DNA from: Pedobacter cryoconitis
GTDB lineage: Bacteria; Bacteroidota; Bacteroidia; Sphingobacteriales; Sphingobacteriaceae
NCBI RefSeq assembly: GCF_014200595.1
Contig: NZ_JACHCG010000005.1
Location: forward strand, 62,001 to 126,000
Reading direction: 5' to 3'
DNA: 64,000 nt
Part shown: positions 41,652 through 49,903 of the stretch, piece after piece
Layout of the letters: the number at the start of each line of letters is the position of its first letter
How positions within the stretch are numbered: position 1 is the stretch's first letter
Translations under genes and position numbers: made by a program
The notes under the pieces: generated by a model
Database searches by the model: none
Seen by the model: only the letters and a program-made list of their open reading frames with translations
Told to the model about the DNA's origin: nothing

Positions 41652-44261
41652 ATACTCGGCATTCAAGTGCTAAGGGGACCAAATATCTGGTCGGTCAACA
41701 GGAAAAAACTAATACAAATGAGATTAGATCTGGAGGACATGGAACAACGTCCGACAAATCTGATTGATGGGTTTGGTGATCGTCTGGAAAAAATGATTCC
41801 AAGTTTATTTACGCACAGGTGCTCGAAAGGTGAACCAGGAGGCTTCTTCGCCCGTATTAAAGAAGGAACGTGGATGGGTCATGTCATTGAACATATCGCG
41901 CTGGAAATTCAGACACTGGCAGGTATGGATACAGGTTTTGGAAGAACAAGACAAACCAAAACAGAAGGCACCTATAATGTAGTATTCAGCTACCTGGAAG
42001 AAAAAGCAGGGATATACGCCGCAGAAGCCAGCGTTAGAATCGCAGAAGCCCTGATTGACAACCTTGATTACGATCTTGAATTTGATATTCACCGGTTAAG
42101 GGAATTAAGACAAATGGAACGTCTTGGCCCAAGCACCGGATCTATTGTAGATGAAGCTATAGCAAGGGATATCCCATGGATAAGATTGAACAAAAGCTCT
42201 CTGATCCAGTTAGGTTACGGTAAAAACCAGGTGCGCTTCAGAGCAACTATGACCGAAAAAACGAACAGTATCGCTGTAGATATTGCCGGAGATAAGGATG
42301 AAACCAAACGAATTTTAAAGGATTCTGCTATACCAGTGGCAAATGGAGTGACCATCTCCGACATCAGTGAACTGGATGATGCCATTGAAAGCATTGGCTT
42401 TCCACTGGTCTTTAAACCATTGGACGGAAATCACGGTAAGGGTGCCTCTATAAATGTTAAAACACCGGAAGCTGCTAAACTTGCATTTGAACATGCTAAA
42501 CAATATTCAAGAAGAATAATCATTGAAAGCTTTATCACAGGATACGATTTCAGGATTCTGGTTATTGACAATAAAATGGTTGCCGCAGCTTTACGCGTAC
42601 CAGCCCATGTTACCGGAAATGGAACTGCTACTGTTCAGCAATTAATTGATAAAGAAAACGAAGATCCGCGACGCGGTTACGGACATGAAAATGTCTTAAC
42701 AGAAATACTCGTGGACCGCGATACGCTTGATTTGTTATCTAAAAAGAACTATACACTGGAAACCGTTGTGCCAAACGGAGAGCTTGTTTATTTAAAATCA
42801 ACAGCTAACCTGAGTACAGGCGGAACTTCTATTGACGTAACCGATCTTGTTCACCCGCAAAATATTTTCATTAGTGAACGTATATCCCGTATCATCGGTT
42901 TAGATATCTGTGGAATTGATGTCATGGCACAAAACCTGACACAACCACTAACAGAAAATGGTGGGGTAATCCTTGAAGTTAACGCTGCACCGGGATTCCG
43001 GATGCACCTTGCTCCAAGTGAAGGTTTACCAAGAAATGTTGCTGCACCAGTGATTGATATGTTATATCCTCCTGGTAAAGCCAACAGAATTCCAATTATC
43101 GCGGTAACCGGAACCAATGGAAAAACAACCACAACAAGGCTGATTGCACATATTGTGAAAAGCAATGGTACAAGAGTTGGTTTCACAACATCGGATGGTA
43201 TCTATGTACAGAATACGATGCTGATGAAGGGAGATACAACCGGGCCTGTGAGTGCAGAATTTATATTGAGAGACCCTACTGTAGAGTTTGCTGTATTAGA
43301 GACAGCGAGAGGTGGTATTCTGAGAGCCGGACTTGGATTTAAACGCTGTGATATTGGTGTAGTAACCAACATCCAGGAAGATCATCTTGGAATTGCAGAT
43401 ATCCATAGCTTAAATGACCTGACCAGAGTAAAGGCAGTTGTTATTGGGGCGGTTAAAAGAGACGGATGGGCAGTATTGAATGCAGATAATAAATACTGCG
43501 TTAAAATAGCTGAAACTGCCGATTGCAAAGTGGCTTACTTTAGTATGGATGAGAATAATCCGGTTATTGTGGAGCATTGCAAAAAAGGCGGTTCAGCAGC
43601 AATCTATGAAAACGGCTATATTACGATCAAAAAGGGAGACTGGAAGATCAGAGTGGACAAAGTAACGCATATCCCGCTAACCTTTGGTGGCAGTGTTGAT
43701 TTCATGATCCAGAATGTTCTGGCAGCGACCTTGTCTACCTTCCTTTGGGGATATAAGATTGAAGATATACGTATGTCTCTGGAAACCTTTATTCCTTCTG
43801 CGGCACAAACACCAGGCAGAATGAACATCTTTAAATTTAAAGAGTTTAAAATCCTTGTGGATTTTGCACATAATGCAAATGGATTTAACGGGATCAAAGA
43901 TTATCTGAAAACGATTGAAGCGACAGAACATATTGGAGTAATCTCAGGAACTGGTGACAGGCGTGATGAAGACATCAAAGAAACCGCCCGTATCTCTGCC
44001 CAAATGTTTGATAAAATCATTATTTGTCAGGAAAGATATCTTCGTGGCCGTCAGCCGCAGGACATCATAGATATTTTGATCTCAGGCATAAGAGAAGTTA
44101 AACCTAATATGGAGATCATCATTAATAATGACTCTTCAGACTGTTTGAAATTCCTGATAGCGACAGCAAAATCAGGTTCTTTCATAACTATTCTAAGTGA
44201 TACTATTGATAGTGCAATAGAAAAGGTAACGGAATATCTGGATAAGGAATTTGGTATTTAA
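41646..44261 (+). CDS. cphA: Cyanophycin synthetase
   Basis: 871 residues with the full CphA1 layout: an N-terminal domain (about 1-160), an ATP-grasp domain (about 215-480; FKPLDGNHGKGASINV, EVNAAPGFRMH) that adds aspartate to the backbone, and a Mur-ligase-like domain (about 485-865; Walker-type GTNGKTTTT at 489-497, then NIQEDHLG and DFAHNANGF) that joins arginine to the side chains. It makes cyanophycin, a nitrogen-rich Asp-Arg polymer, in the cytoplasm using ATP. It is divergent from cphB and its partner, and starts at the second copy of a duplicated leader. A strong terminator follows. Confidence 0.96.
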   Translation: MKILGIQVLRGPNIWSVNRKKLIQMRLDLEDMEQRPTNLIDGFGDRLEKMIPSLFTHRCSKGEPGGFFARIKEGTWMGHVIEHIALEIQTLAGMDTGFGRTRQTKTEGTYNVVFSYLEEKAGIYAAEASVRIAEALIDNLDYDLEFDIHRLRELRQMERLGPSTGSIVDEAIARDIPWIRLNKSSLIQLGYGKNQVRFRATMTEKTNSIAVDIAGDKDETKRILKDSAIPVANGVTISDISELDDAIESIGFPLVFKPLDGNHGKGASINVKTPEAAKLAFEHAKQYSRRIIIESFITGYDFRILVIDNKMVAAALRVPAHVTGNGTATVQQLIDKENEDPRRGYGHENVLTEILVDRDTLDLLSKKNYTLETVVPNGELVYLKSTANLSTGGTSIDVTDLVHPQNIFISERISRIIGLDICGIDVMAQNLTQPLTENGGVILEVNAAPGFRMHLAPSEGLPRNVAAPVIDMLYPPGKANRIPIIAVTGTNGKTTTTRLIAHIVKSNGTRVGFTTSDGIYVQNTMLMKGDTTGPVSAEFILRDPTVEFAVLETARGGILRAGLGFKRCDIGVVTNIQEDHLGIADIHSLNDLTRVKAVVIGAVKRDGWAVLNADNKYCVKIAETADCKVAYFSMDENNPVIVEHCKKGGSAAIYENGYITIKKGDWKIRVDKVTHIPLTFGGSVDFMIQNVLAATLSTFLWGYKIEDIRMSLETFIPSAAQTPGRMNIFKFKEFKILVDFAHNANGFNGIKDYLKTIEATEHIGVISGTGDRRDEDIKETARISAQMFDKIIICQERYLRGRQPQDIIDILISGIREVKPNMEIIINNDSSDCLKFLIATAKSGSFITILSDTIDSAIEKVTEYLDKEFGI

Positions 44262-44272
44262 CCAATTCTTAT

Positions 44273-44315
44273 TAAACAAAAAATCCTGAGCATATTGCTC
44301 AGGATTTTTTGTTTA
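44273..44315. terminator. Bidirectional terminator after cphA
   Basis: Perfect 20-bp stem with core ATCCTGAGCA / TGCTCAGGAT, 3-nt loop and T-runs on both strands, between cphA and the convergent DUF2383 gene. Confidence 0.95.
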
Positions 44316-44319
44316 TATA

Positions 44320-44778
44320 CTAAGATGGAGTCTGATCTCTTAATCCTTTAATTTGATCATGAGATGCACGAAGCTCCGATTTTTGCTCCGTAATTAAGCT
44401 CCTGGTATCCGCAGAAAGACCTTCCTCTTCTAAAGCAGATTTATATGCTCTTTGAGCTGCATCTTCTCCCGCTTCACAATTATTTAAGATGGTTTTGCGG
44501 TCATGTCCTGTAAATACTGCTTTTACATCCATCCAGGCACGATATATTTTACCTGATGTGGTAGTGCCAGTTTCCAATTCAGTACCTGTACCCTGAACTG
44601 CTGAAGCTAAAGCCAGTTTATGCTTATGACTTTCTGCTACCATTTTCACAAATAAGTCTTTCAGATCACTGTCTTCAGGTGATAATTCCTGAATAGCTTT
44701 TTCATAACCAGCAATACGGTCATTATTAATTTGAATCAGGTCGTTCAGTGTTTCTGGGTTTACTTTAGTATTTTCCAT
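44320..44778 (-). CDS. PA2169-type four-helix-bundle protein (DUF2383)
   Basis: 152 residues, all-helical, with the ferritin-like arrangement of the DUF2383/PA2169 family: NDLIQINNDRIAGYEKA, LFVKMVAESHKHKLAL and NNCEAGEDAAQRAYKSAL. Acidic and His residues at helix positions (E-H pairs) could bind a metal. The function is unknown; family members are often stress-induced. It is the last gene of a possible run 47.1-44.3 kb on the minus strand, though 51 bp separate it from the DUF1543 gene. Confidence 0.88.
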   Translation of the reverse strand: MENTKVNPETLNDLIQINNDRIAGYEKAIQELSPEDSDLKDLFVKMVAESHKHKLALASAVQGTGTELETGTTTSGKIYRAWMDVKAVFTGHDRKTILNNCEAGEDAAQRAYKSALEEEGLSADTRSLITEQKSELRASHDQIKGLRDQTPS

Positions 44779-44829
44779 GTCTCTAAAAAATTAGTGTCAG
44801 GAAAGTAACGTGTACCCCGCAGAAAAGTT

Positions 44830-45390
44830 TTACAAATTTTTCAAAGGAAGATATCCAAGGTGAATTTCATCCTGAACAGCTGTTTCACCAGCAGTTATTA
44901 AAATCTGATAGCGTTCTTTAAGCTCAGGTGACAGCACCTCTTCAATTTCAAAGATGTCATCTACATCAACACCATATTTATCATCTATATGAGACGATGC
45001 GCCTTCAAAACCTGTATGCAGAAAAAATGCAGACTCTTTAGCCTTTTTAATCACTTCAGCTTTATCAGCTCCAACCAGCAGCATTTTGTAATGCAGTTCA
45101 TCAAATTCGTCTTTTTTATATCCACCCAGATTAAGGAAAAACAAGGCTTTTGAAGGTTGAGTATGACCCGCTGTTTTCTCAACGATCGATATGTTAAATC
45201 CTTCTACCGACGTTACTTCTCTCCACGCATCTAAATGTATTTTACCATTTGCCTCAGGCCAGAACTCCAGAATTTGAGTGGTCAGGTCTTTTAACGATGC
45301 TCCTACAGCAAAAAATACATCATGTTGTTCCGTATTTCTGCCTGCTGGTTTACACCCTACTAGTATTTGATATAATTTCAACGGCTCCAT
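44830..45390 (-). CDS. DUF1543 domain protein
   Basis: 186 residues. Two halves of similar fold are expected for DUF1543: the first with YQILVGCKPAGRNTEQHDVFFAVGASLKDL and WPEANGKIHLDAWREV, the second with FFLNLGGYKKDEFDELHYKMLLVGADKAEVIKKAKES. No catalytic motif is known and the role is unknown. Soluble, no signal peptide. It starts 3 bp after the stop of the phosphatase gene, so the two are in one operon. Confidence 0.87.
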   Translation of the reverse strand: MEPLKLYQILVGCKPAGRNTEQHDVFFAVGASLKDLTTQILEFWPEANGKIHLDAWREVTSVEGFNISIVEKTAGHTQPSKALFFLNLGGYKKDEFDELHYKMLLVGADKAEVIKKAKESAFFLHTGFEGASSHIDDKYGVDVDDIFEIEEVLSPELKERYQILITAGETAVQDEIHLGYLPLKNL

Positions 45391-45393
45391 TCT

Positions 45394-45834
45394 TTATTTT
45401 TTTAATTCTTCTATCAGTTTTTTTGCTCTCTCTTCTATCGTCAAAAAAACCGGATCAAATAGCTGATCATCAAAGTAAGGGTCAGTAACTTCCTTTTCAT
45501 CAGTCAAAAACAATCTTACTTTTTGACGATGCGCTTCATTTGCAGCTAATTTCAAGACGTCACGTAAATTGTTTTTATCCATCACCAGGATATGATCAAA
45601 TTCATCAAACAGCTCTTGTTCGAAAAGCCGGGCACGTTGCCTGGAAATATCATATCCATAGTTTTTAGCTATGGATATACTTCTTTTATCTGCGGGCTGA
45701 CCGGTATGCCAGTTTCCTGTGCCAGCAGAAGCGACTTCCCAATCCAGGTTTTCATCGGCAATTAATTGCCTCACAATCCCTTCTGCAAGTGGAGAACGGC
45801 AGATATTACCCAGGCAAACCATCAGAATCTTCAT
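45394..45834 (-). CDS. Low-molecular-weight protein-tyrosine phosphatase
   Basis: 146 residues, the usual size. The P-loop CLGNICRSP has catalytic C7 and R13 (CxxxxxR), and the general acid is in DPYFDD near residue 117. It removes phosphate from protein tyrosines; in many bacteria such enzymes control capsule or exopolysaccharide kinases, but no such kinase is next to it here. It lies 4 bp after the nuclease gene and 3 bp before the DUF1543 gene, in a tight minus-strand run. Confidence 0.94.
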   Translation of the reverse strand: MKILMVCLGNICRSPLAEGIVRQLIADENLDWEVASAGTGNWHTGQPADKRSISIAKNYGYDISRQRARLFEQELFDEFDHILVMDKNNLRDVLKLAANEAHRQKVRLFLTDEKEVTDPYFDDQLFDPVFLTIEERAKKLIEELKK

Positions 45835-45838
45835 CGGC

Positions 45839-46639
45839 TTATGAATAAATATCGTTAATAATCTGTGCTAAACGTACCCCACCTTTTAACAACTGCTCAT
45901 TCAGCAGGTCAACAAACTCAAAGTTATAACGGTAGCTTAATTTATCGTCAGCCTTAGTCTTGTCATATATTTTATTACAAGCCACATAAGATTCATAAAC
46001 AGTTTCCTTCAGAGAATCATGGCTCCATTTCATAAATTGCTCTTTCGAAGGATGATTAATCGCTGTTGCATATTCAGTATAGCTCAACTGCTGTCTGTCA
46101 ATCAGATCTTCATCCCATACGCGGTGAAGGTTTGAACGCTGACCGAACCACATTACACTTACTTTATTACCACCAAGATCTTCTTTTCTTGCGGTATGCA
46201 TAGGCTGATGTACATCGCCTACCATATGTATCAATAAACGCATAGCCATTTGCTGCTGATCAGCGGTACTTTGCTTATTCTTAAGGATCCTGATCATCTC
46301 CGGAATCTTATTGTAAACATTAGGCTCCTTACTTGTTTCCAGGAAATTAAATACGCCATTCTGATCCAGATCACCAGGAATATTTACATAATGCCAGCTG
46401 GTAAGGTAATTATATGTCGTATCCGACTTGATGAAATCCGGCCAGTTACTTGCAATCGCCATACTTTCATTTCCCAATACCTGTTTTACAGCTTTACGGG
46501 CTTTTGCAGTCAGATAATAGTCGGCAATTTGTCCGACAATCCTGTGTCCTGTTTGCCCCCAGGCTGCTGCATTCAATGGCAGGTAAGCAATCAATGCGAC
46601 TGCGATACAAACCTTTTTTATATTTACTACTGAAATCAT
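45839..46639 (-). CDS. Secreted S1/P1-type nuclease
   Basis: 266 residues. A signal peptide ends at about residue 26 (LNAAA), leaving Trp as the first mature residue (WGQTGHRIVGQIA), as in S1/P1 zinc nucleases where the N-terminal Trp binds zinc. Other ligands are in SNWPDFIKSD, WHYVNIP, LIHMVGDVHQPMH and LGGNKV(S)V. It degrades single-stranded DNA/RNA and 3'-nucleotides, probably to gather phosphate and nucleosides. It is in a run with the lipoprotein gene (9 bp upstream) and the phosphatase gene. Confidence 0.93.
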   Translation of the reverse strand: MISVVNIKKVCIAVALIAYLPLNAAAWGQTGHRIVGQIADYYLTAKARKAVKQVLGNESMAIASNWPDFIKSDTTYNYLTSWHYVNIPGDLDQNGVFNFLETSKEPNVYNKIPEMIRILKNKQSTADQQQMAMRLLIHMVGDVHQPMHTARKEDLGGNKVSVMWFGQRSNLHRVWDEDLIDRQQLSYTEYATAINHPSKEQFMKWSHDSLKETVYESYVACNKIYDKTKADDKLSYRYNFEFVDLLNEQLLKGGVRLAQIINDIYS

Positions 46640-46648
46640 TGTTTTATT

Positions 46649-47146
46649 TTATAATTCTTGCGGTACACATTTGATTTTTTGTTTCAGGACAAGATTAACA
46701 TCCCTTTGATCACTCAGGCTTTGTAAAGAAAGGTGAGTGGAATCCTTTGACTTGATCAGAAAACTTTTCCTGTATATTCCAACCGTATAACAACCGGAAA
46801 CCTTTTGCTTATAATTAGCTTTAGTATAAGTTCCTTCTAAAAACAAACTATCTTTTCTAACCTGGTATACACCTTTTGCATACTCTTTCCAAACGCCATT
46901 ATTGTAACAGGGATCTTCATAATAGTTAACCTTTGAATGTGTAGTCAGGTCAACATAAAATGAGTCACAGGTAATTTTTACCTGATGCTGCGTATAATTC
47001 ATCAGTTTAGCCGCATTAGCAATGCTGTCCTGGCTCCAGACGCCCTGTAAAAAAGTTTCTCCATTACCCTGAACGTTTGGGCGTCTCTCGCAACCGGGAA
47101 ACGCCATCAAACAAAATAGAATAATTAGATAATGGTATCTATTCAT
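46649..47146 (-). CDS. Hypothetical lipoprotein following fumC
   Basis: 165 residues. Signal peptide with lipobox FPGC (Cys19). The mature part is predicted beta-rich, with GVWSQDSIANAAKLMNYTQHQVKITCDSFYVDL and several Cys (C60, C79, C118, C160) that could pair, and no named domain I recognise. One base separates its start from the fumC stop, so it is co-transcribed with fumC. Probably attached to the inner or outer membrane; function unknown. Confidence 0.75.
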   Translation of the reverse strand: MNRYHYLIILFCLMAFPGCERRPNVQGNGETFLQGVWSQDSIANAAKLMNYTQHQVKITCDSFYVDLTTHSKVNYYEDPCYNNGVWKEYAKGVYQVRKDSLFLEGTYTKANYKQKVSGCYTVGIYRKSFLIKSKDSTHLSLQSLSDQRDVNLVLKQKIKCVPQEL

Positions 47147-47147
47147 G

Positions 47148-48545
47148 TTATTTTAAACTACCTACCATATCTTCTGGTCTCACCCATTCATCAAATTGTT
47201 CACTGGTCAACAATCCCAGCTCTACAGCAGCTTCACGAAGTGTTTTATTTTCTTTATGTGCTTTTTTAGCAATTTTAGCCGCATTCTCATAACCGATATG
47301 CGGATTAAGCGCTGTAACCAGCATTAAAGAGTTTTCCAGATGTTTTTTGATTTCAGGTAAGTTTGGCAAAATACCTACTGCGCAGTTATCATTGAATGAC
47401 ACACAAGCATCACCAATTAATCTTCCCGACTGCAATACATTCGCTGCAATAACCGGTTTGAAAACATTCAGTTCGAAATGTCCGTTGCTGCCACCAATAC
47501 CTACAGTTACATCATTACCCATTACTTGTGCACAAACCATAGTTAATGCTTCTGGCTGTGTAGGATTAACTTTTCCTGGCATAATAGAAGATCCTGGCTC
47601 ATTGTCAGGGATAATAATCTCACCAATACCCGAACGCGGACCTGAGCTCAGCATTCTTACATCATTCCCAACTTTCATTAAAGCCACAGCGGTACGTTTG
47701 TAAGCAGCTGATAATTCTACCATGGCATCATGTGCAGCCAACGCCTCAAACTTGTTTGGAGCAGTTACAAATGGTAAACCGGTAAGTTCTGCAATTTTGC
47801 GGGCAACCAGTACATCATACCCATTTGGCGTATTCAATCCTGTTCCTACAGCAGTACCACCTAAAGCTAATTCGGTAATCATCACCAAAGCATTTTTAAC
47901 TGCTCTGATACTGTTGGTAATTTGTTGTGCGTAACCAGAAAACTCCTGCCCCAATGTTAACGGAGTTGCGTCCATAAAGTGGGTTCTTCCTGTTTTCACG
48001 ATCTGTGCAAACTCAACCGCTTTGGCTTTTAAAGTTTTCTCCAGCTTTTCTAAACCTGGTATAGTAATTTCCACAGCTTGTTTATATGCCGCAATGTGCA
48101 TAGCTGTAGGATAAGTATCATTTGAAGATTGTGATTTGTTGACATCATCATTTGGATGAAGAATTTTCTTCTCATCTGCCAGGCTGCCACCATTCATCAC
48201 ATGTGCACGGTTTGCAATCACTTCATTGGAATTCATGTTGCTCTGGGTTCCGGAACCTGTTTGCCAGATTACCAGAGGGAACTGATCATCTAACTGTCCT
48301 GCGATTACTTCGTCGCATGCCTTAGCAATCCATTCTGCTTTATCACTTGCAAGCACACCAAGTTCCTGATTGGCCAGTGCCGCAGCTTTTTTGAGATAAC
48401 CAAAAGCATGGATAATCTCTTTTGGCATTGAAGCCTCAGGACCAATTTTAAAATTATTACGTGAACGTTCAGTTTGTGCACCCCAATACTTATCAGCAGG
48501 GACCTGCACTTCGCCCATGGTGTCGTGTTCGGTTCTAAAATTCAT
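47148..48545 (-). CDS. fumC: Fumarate hydratase, class II
   Basis: 465 residues, the usual class II length. The fumarase/aspartase superfamily signature [11 protein letters not shown] is near 317-327, with the active-site regions [14 protein letters not shown] near 100 and [10 protein letters not shown] near 186. The '[13 protein letters not shown]' segment and lack of the argininosuccinate-lyase features support fumarase. It converts fumarate to L-malate in the citric acid cycle without an iron-sulfur cluster. It heads a run that includes the lipoprotein and perhaps the nuclease and phosphatase genes. Confidence 0.96.
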   Translation of the reverse strand: MNFRTEHDTMGEVQVPADKYWGAQTERSRNNFKIGPEASMPKEIIHAFGYLKKAAALANQELGVLASDKAEWIAKACDEVIAGQLDDQFPLVIWQTGSGTQSNMNSNEVIANRAHVMNGGSLADEKKILHPNDDVNKSQSSNDTYPTAMHIAAYKQAVEITIPGLEKLEKTLKAKAVEFAQIVKTGRTHFMDATPLTLGQEFSGYAQQITNSIRAVKNALVMITELALGGTAVGTGLNTPNGYDVLVARKIAELTGLPFVTAPNKFEALAAHDAMVELSAAYKRTAVALMKVGNDVRMLSSGPRSGIGEIIIPDNEPGSSIMPGKVNPTQPEALTMVCAQVMGNDVTVGIGGSNGHFELNVFKPVIAANVLQSGRLIGDACVSFNDNCAVGILPNLPEIKKHLENSLMLVTALNPHIGYENAAKIAKKAHKENKTLREAAVELGLLTSEQFDEWVRPEDMVGSLK

Positions 48546-48561
48546 TTCTTTTGTTTTTTTT

Positions 48562-48569
48562 CAAAAATA
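48562..48569 (-). promoter_or_regulatory. Possible -7 element of fumC
   Basis: TATTTTTG on the minus strand matches TAnnTTTG, 17 bp before the ATG; no -33 TTTG found at the expected place. Confidence 0.3.
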
Positions 48570-48682
48570 AGCTTTTATCTCTATAGAAGAATGTAAAGTA
48601 TATGATAATGTTTAAAACTCTTTTGCGTTTAAAGGCTTAATATTGTTTATTTTTCAGCCTTCAAAAAAGACTAAACTAATTC

Positions 48683-49891
48683 ATGACTTACCGTACCTTT
48701 TTTCCTGTGGCTTTACTAGCCACTTTTCTCATCAGTGCCTGTTCACATGCTAACAAAAAACATCCGGATCCGAAGATCAGAACCGTAAATGATGATAAAG
48801 CTGATAGCCTCCTCATTTCATATGACCCGGCTAAAGGGGACAAATGGATCGCTAATTTTGTAGATAATCTGCACAAGAAATTTGGGTTTAACGGCAATAT
48901 GCTCGTTGCCAAAGACGGTAAGATACTTTATGAAAAAGCAATCGGATGGGCCGATTACCTTCATCGTGACAGTTTAAAGATCAATTCTGAATTTGAACTG
49001 GCCTCTATTACTAAAACATTTACCGGAGTTGCCATTATGCAGCTGGTGGAACAGGGCAAACTTAAATTAACAGATAACGTTAAACAATTCTACCCTAATT
49101 TTCCTTACGAAGACATCACGGTAAAACTCTTGCTTACCCACCGCAGCGGAATGATGAATTATGTATATTTCAGTGATGGTGTATGGAAAGATAAAAAGAA
49201 ACCGATGAGTAACCTCGATGTAATGAACCTCATTGCACAATACAAACCGAATCGTTACGCTAAACCAGATACAAGATTCCATTATAATAATTCCAATTTT
49301 ATGGTGCTTGGTGCTATTATTGAAAAAGTAACCGGCAAAAAATACTCAGATTACATGATGGAGTATGTTTTCAAACCTGCCGGCATGAAACATACACATG
49401 TATATTCTACTACCGCTTATTCAAAAATACCTGTTGATGTTGTAGGCCATGACCGCACCTGGAAATATTCAGTAGTACAAAACTTCCTGGATGGCCCTGT
49501 AGGTGACAAAGGAATCTATAGCACAATTCATGACCTTGTTTTATATGACAACGCCTTAAAAAAAGGCAGGTTATTAAAGCAATCCAGTCTTGATTCTGCT
49601 TATACAGGTCATAATAAAGCTATCAATGGCCACTTTAACTACGGTTACGGCTGGAGAATGTATGATGGAGAAAATGGACGTAAAGTAGTTTATCATACGG
49701 GTTGGTGGCATGGTTTCCGCCACATCTATGTGCGTGATATACAAAAGAATATTGTAATTATTTTCCTGGGCAACCTGACTAATGGAAGCCTGATGCACTT
49801 AGATGATCTGTATAAACACCTGGGTGTTCCGGTTATCAGAAAAGGTGCCTATACAGGAACCGGTTCTATGCCGGGTAGTGATGAAGATTAA
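48683..49891 (+). CDS. Beta-lactamase-fold serine hydrolase lipoprotein
   Basis: 402 residues. Lipobox ISAC (Cys20). Class C beta-lactamase-like fold with S108-I-T-K111 as the SxxK catalytic pair, YNN (in FHYNNSNFM) as the YxN element and HTGWWHG as the third element. Such proteins include esterases and D-aminopeptidases more often than true beta-lactamases, so antibiotic breakdown should not be assumed. It is divergent from fumC and convergent with recG. Confidence 0.9.
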   Translation: MTYRTFFPVALLATFLISACSHANKKHPDPKIRTVNDDKADSLLISYDPAKGDKWIANFVDNLHKKFGFNGNMLVAKDGKILYEKAIGWADYLHRDSLKINSEFELASITKTFTGVAIMQLVEQGKLKLTDNVKQFYPNFPYEDITVKLLLTHRSGMMNYVYFSDGVWKDKKKPMSNLDVMNLIAQYKPNRYAKPDTRFHYNNSNFMVLGAIIEKVTGKKYSDYMMEYVFKPAGMKHTHVYSTTAYSKIPVDVVGHDRTWKYSVVQNFLDGPVGDKGIYSTIHDLVLYDNALKKGRLLKQSSLDSAYTGHNKAINGHFNYGYGWRMYDGENGRKVVYHTGWWHGFRHIYVRDIQKNIVIIFLGNLTNGSLMHLDDLYKHLGVPVIRKGAYTGTGSMPGSDED

Positions 49892-49903
49892 AAAAATCTG
49901 ATT

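Noticed and set aside
48683..49891. Antibiotic-resistance beta-lactamase
   Set aside because: The protein has the SxxK and YxN motifs of the fold but is a lipoprotein of the broad serine-hydrolase group; nothing points to resistance.
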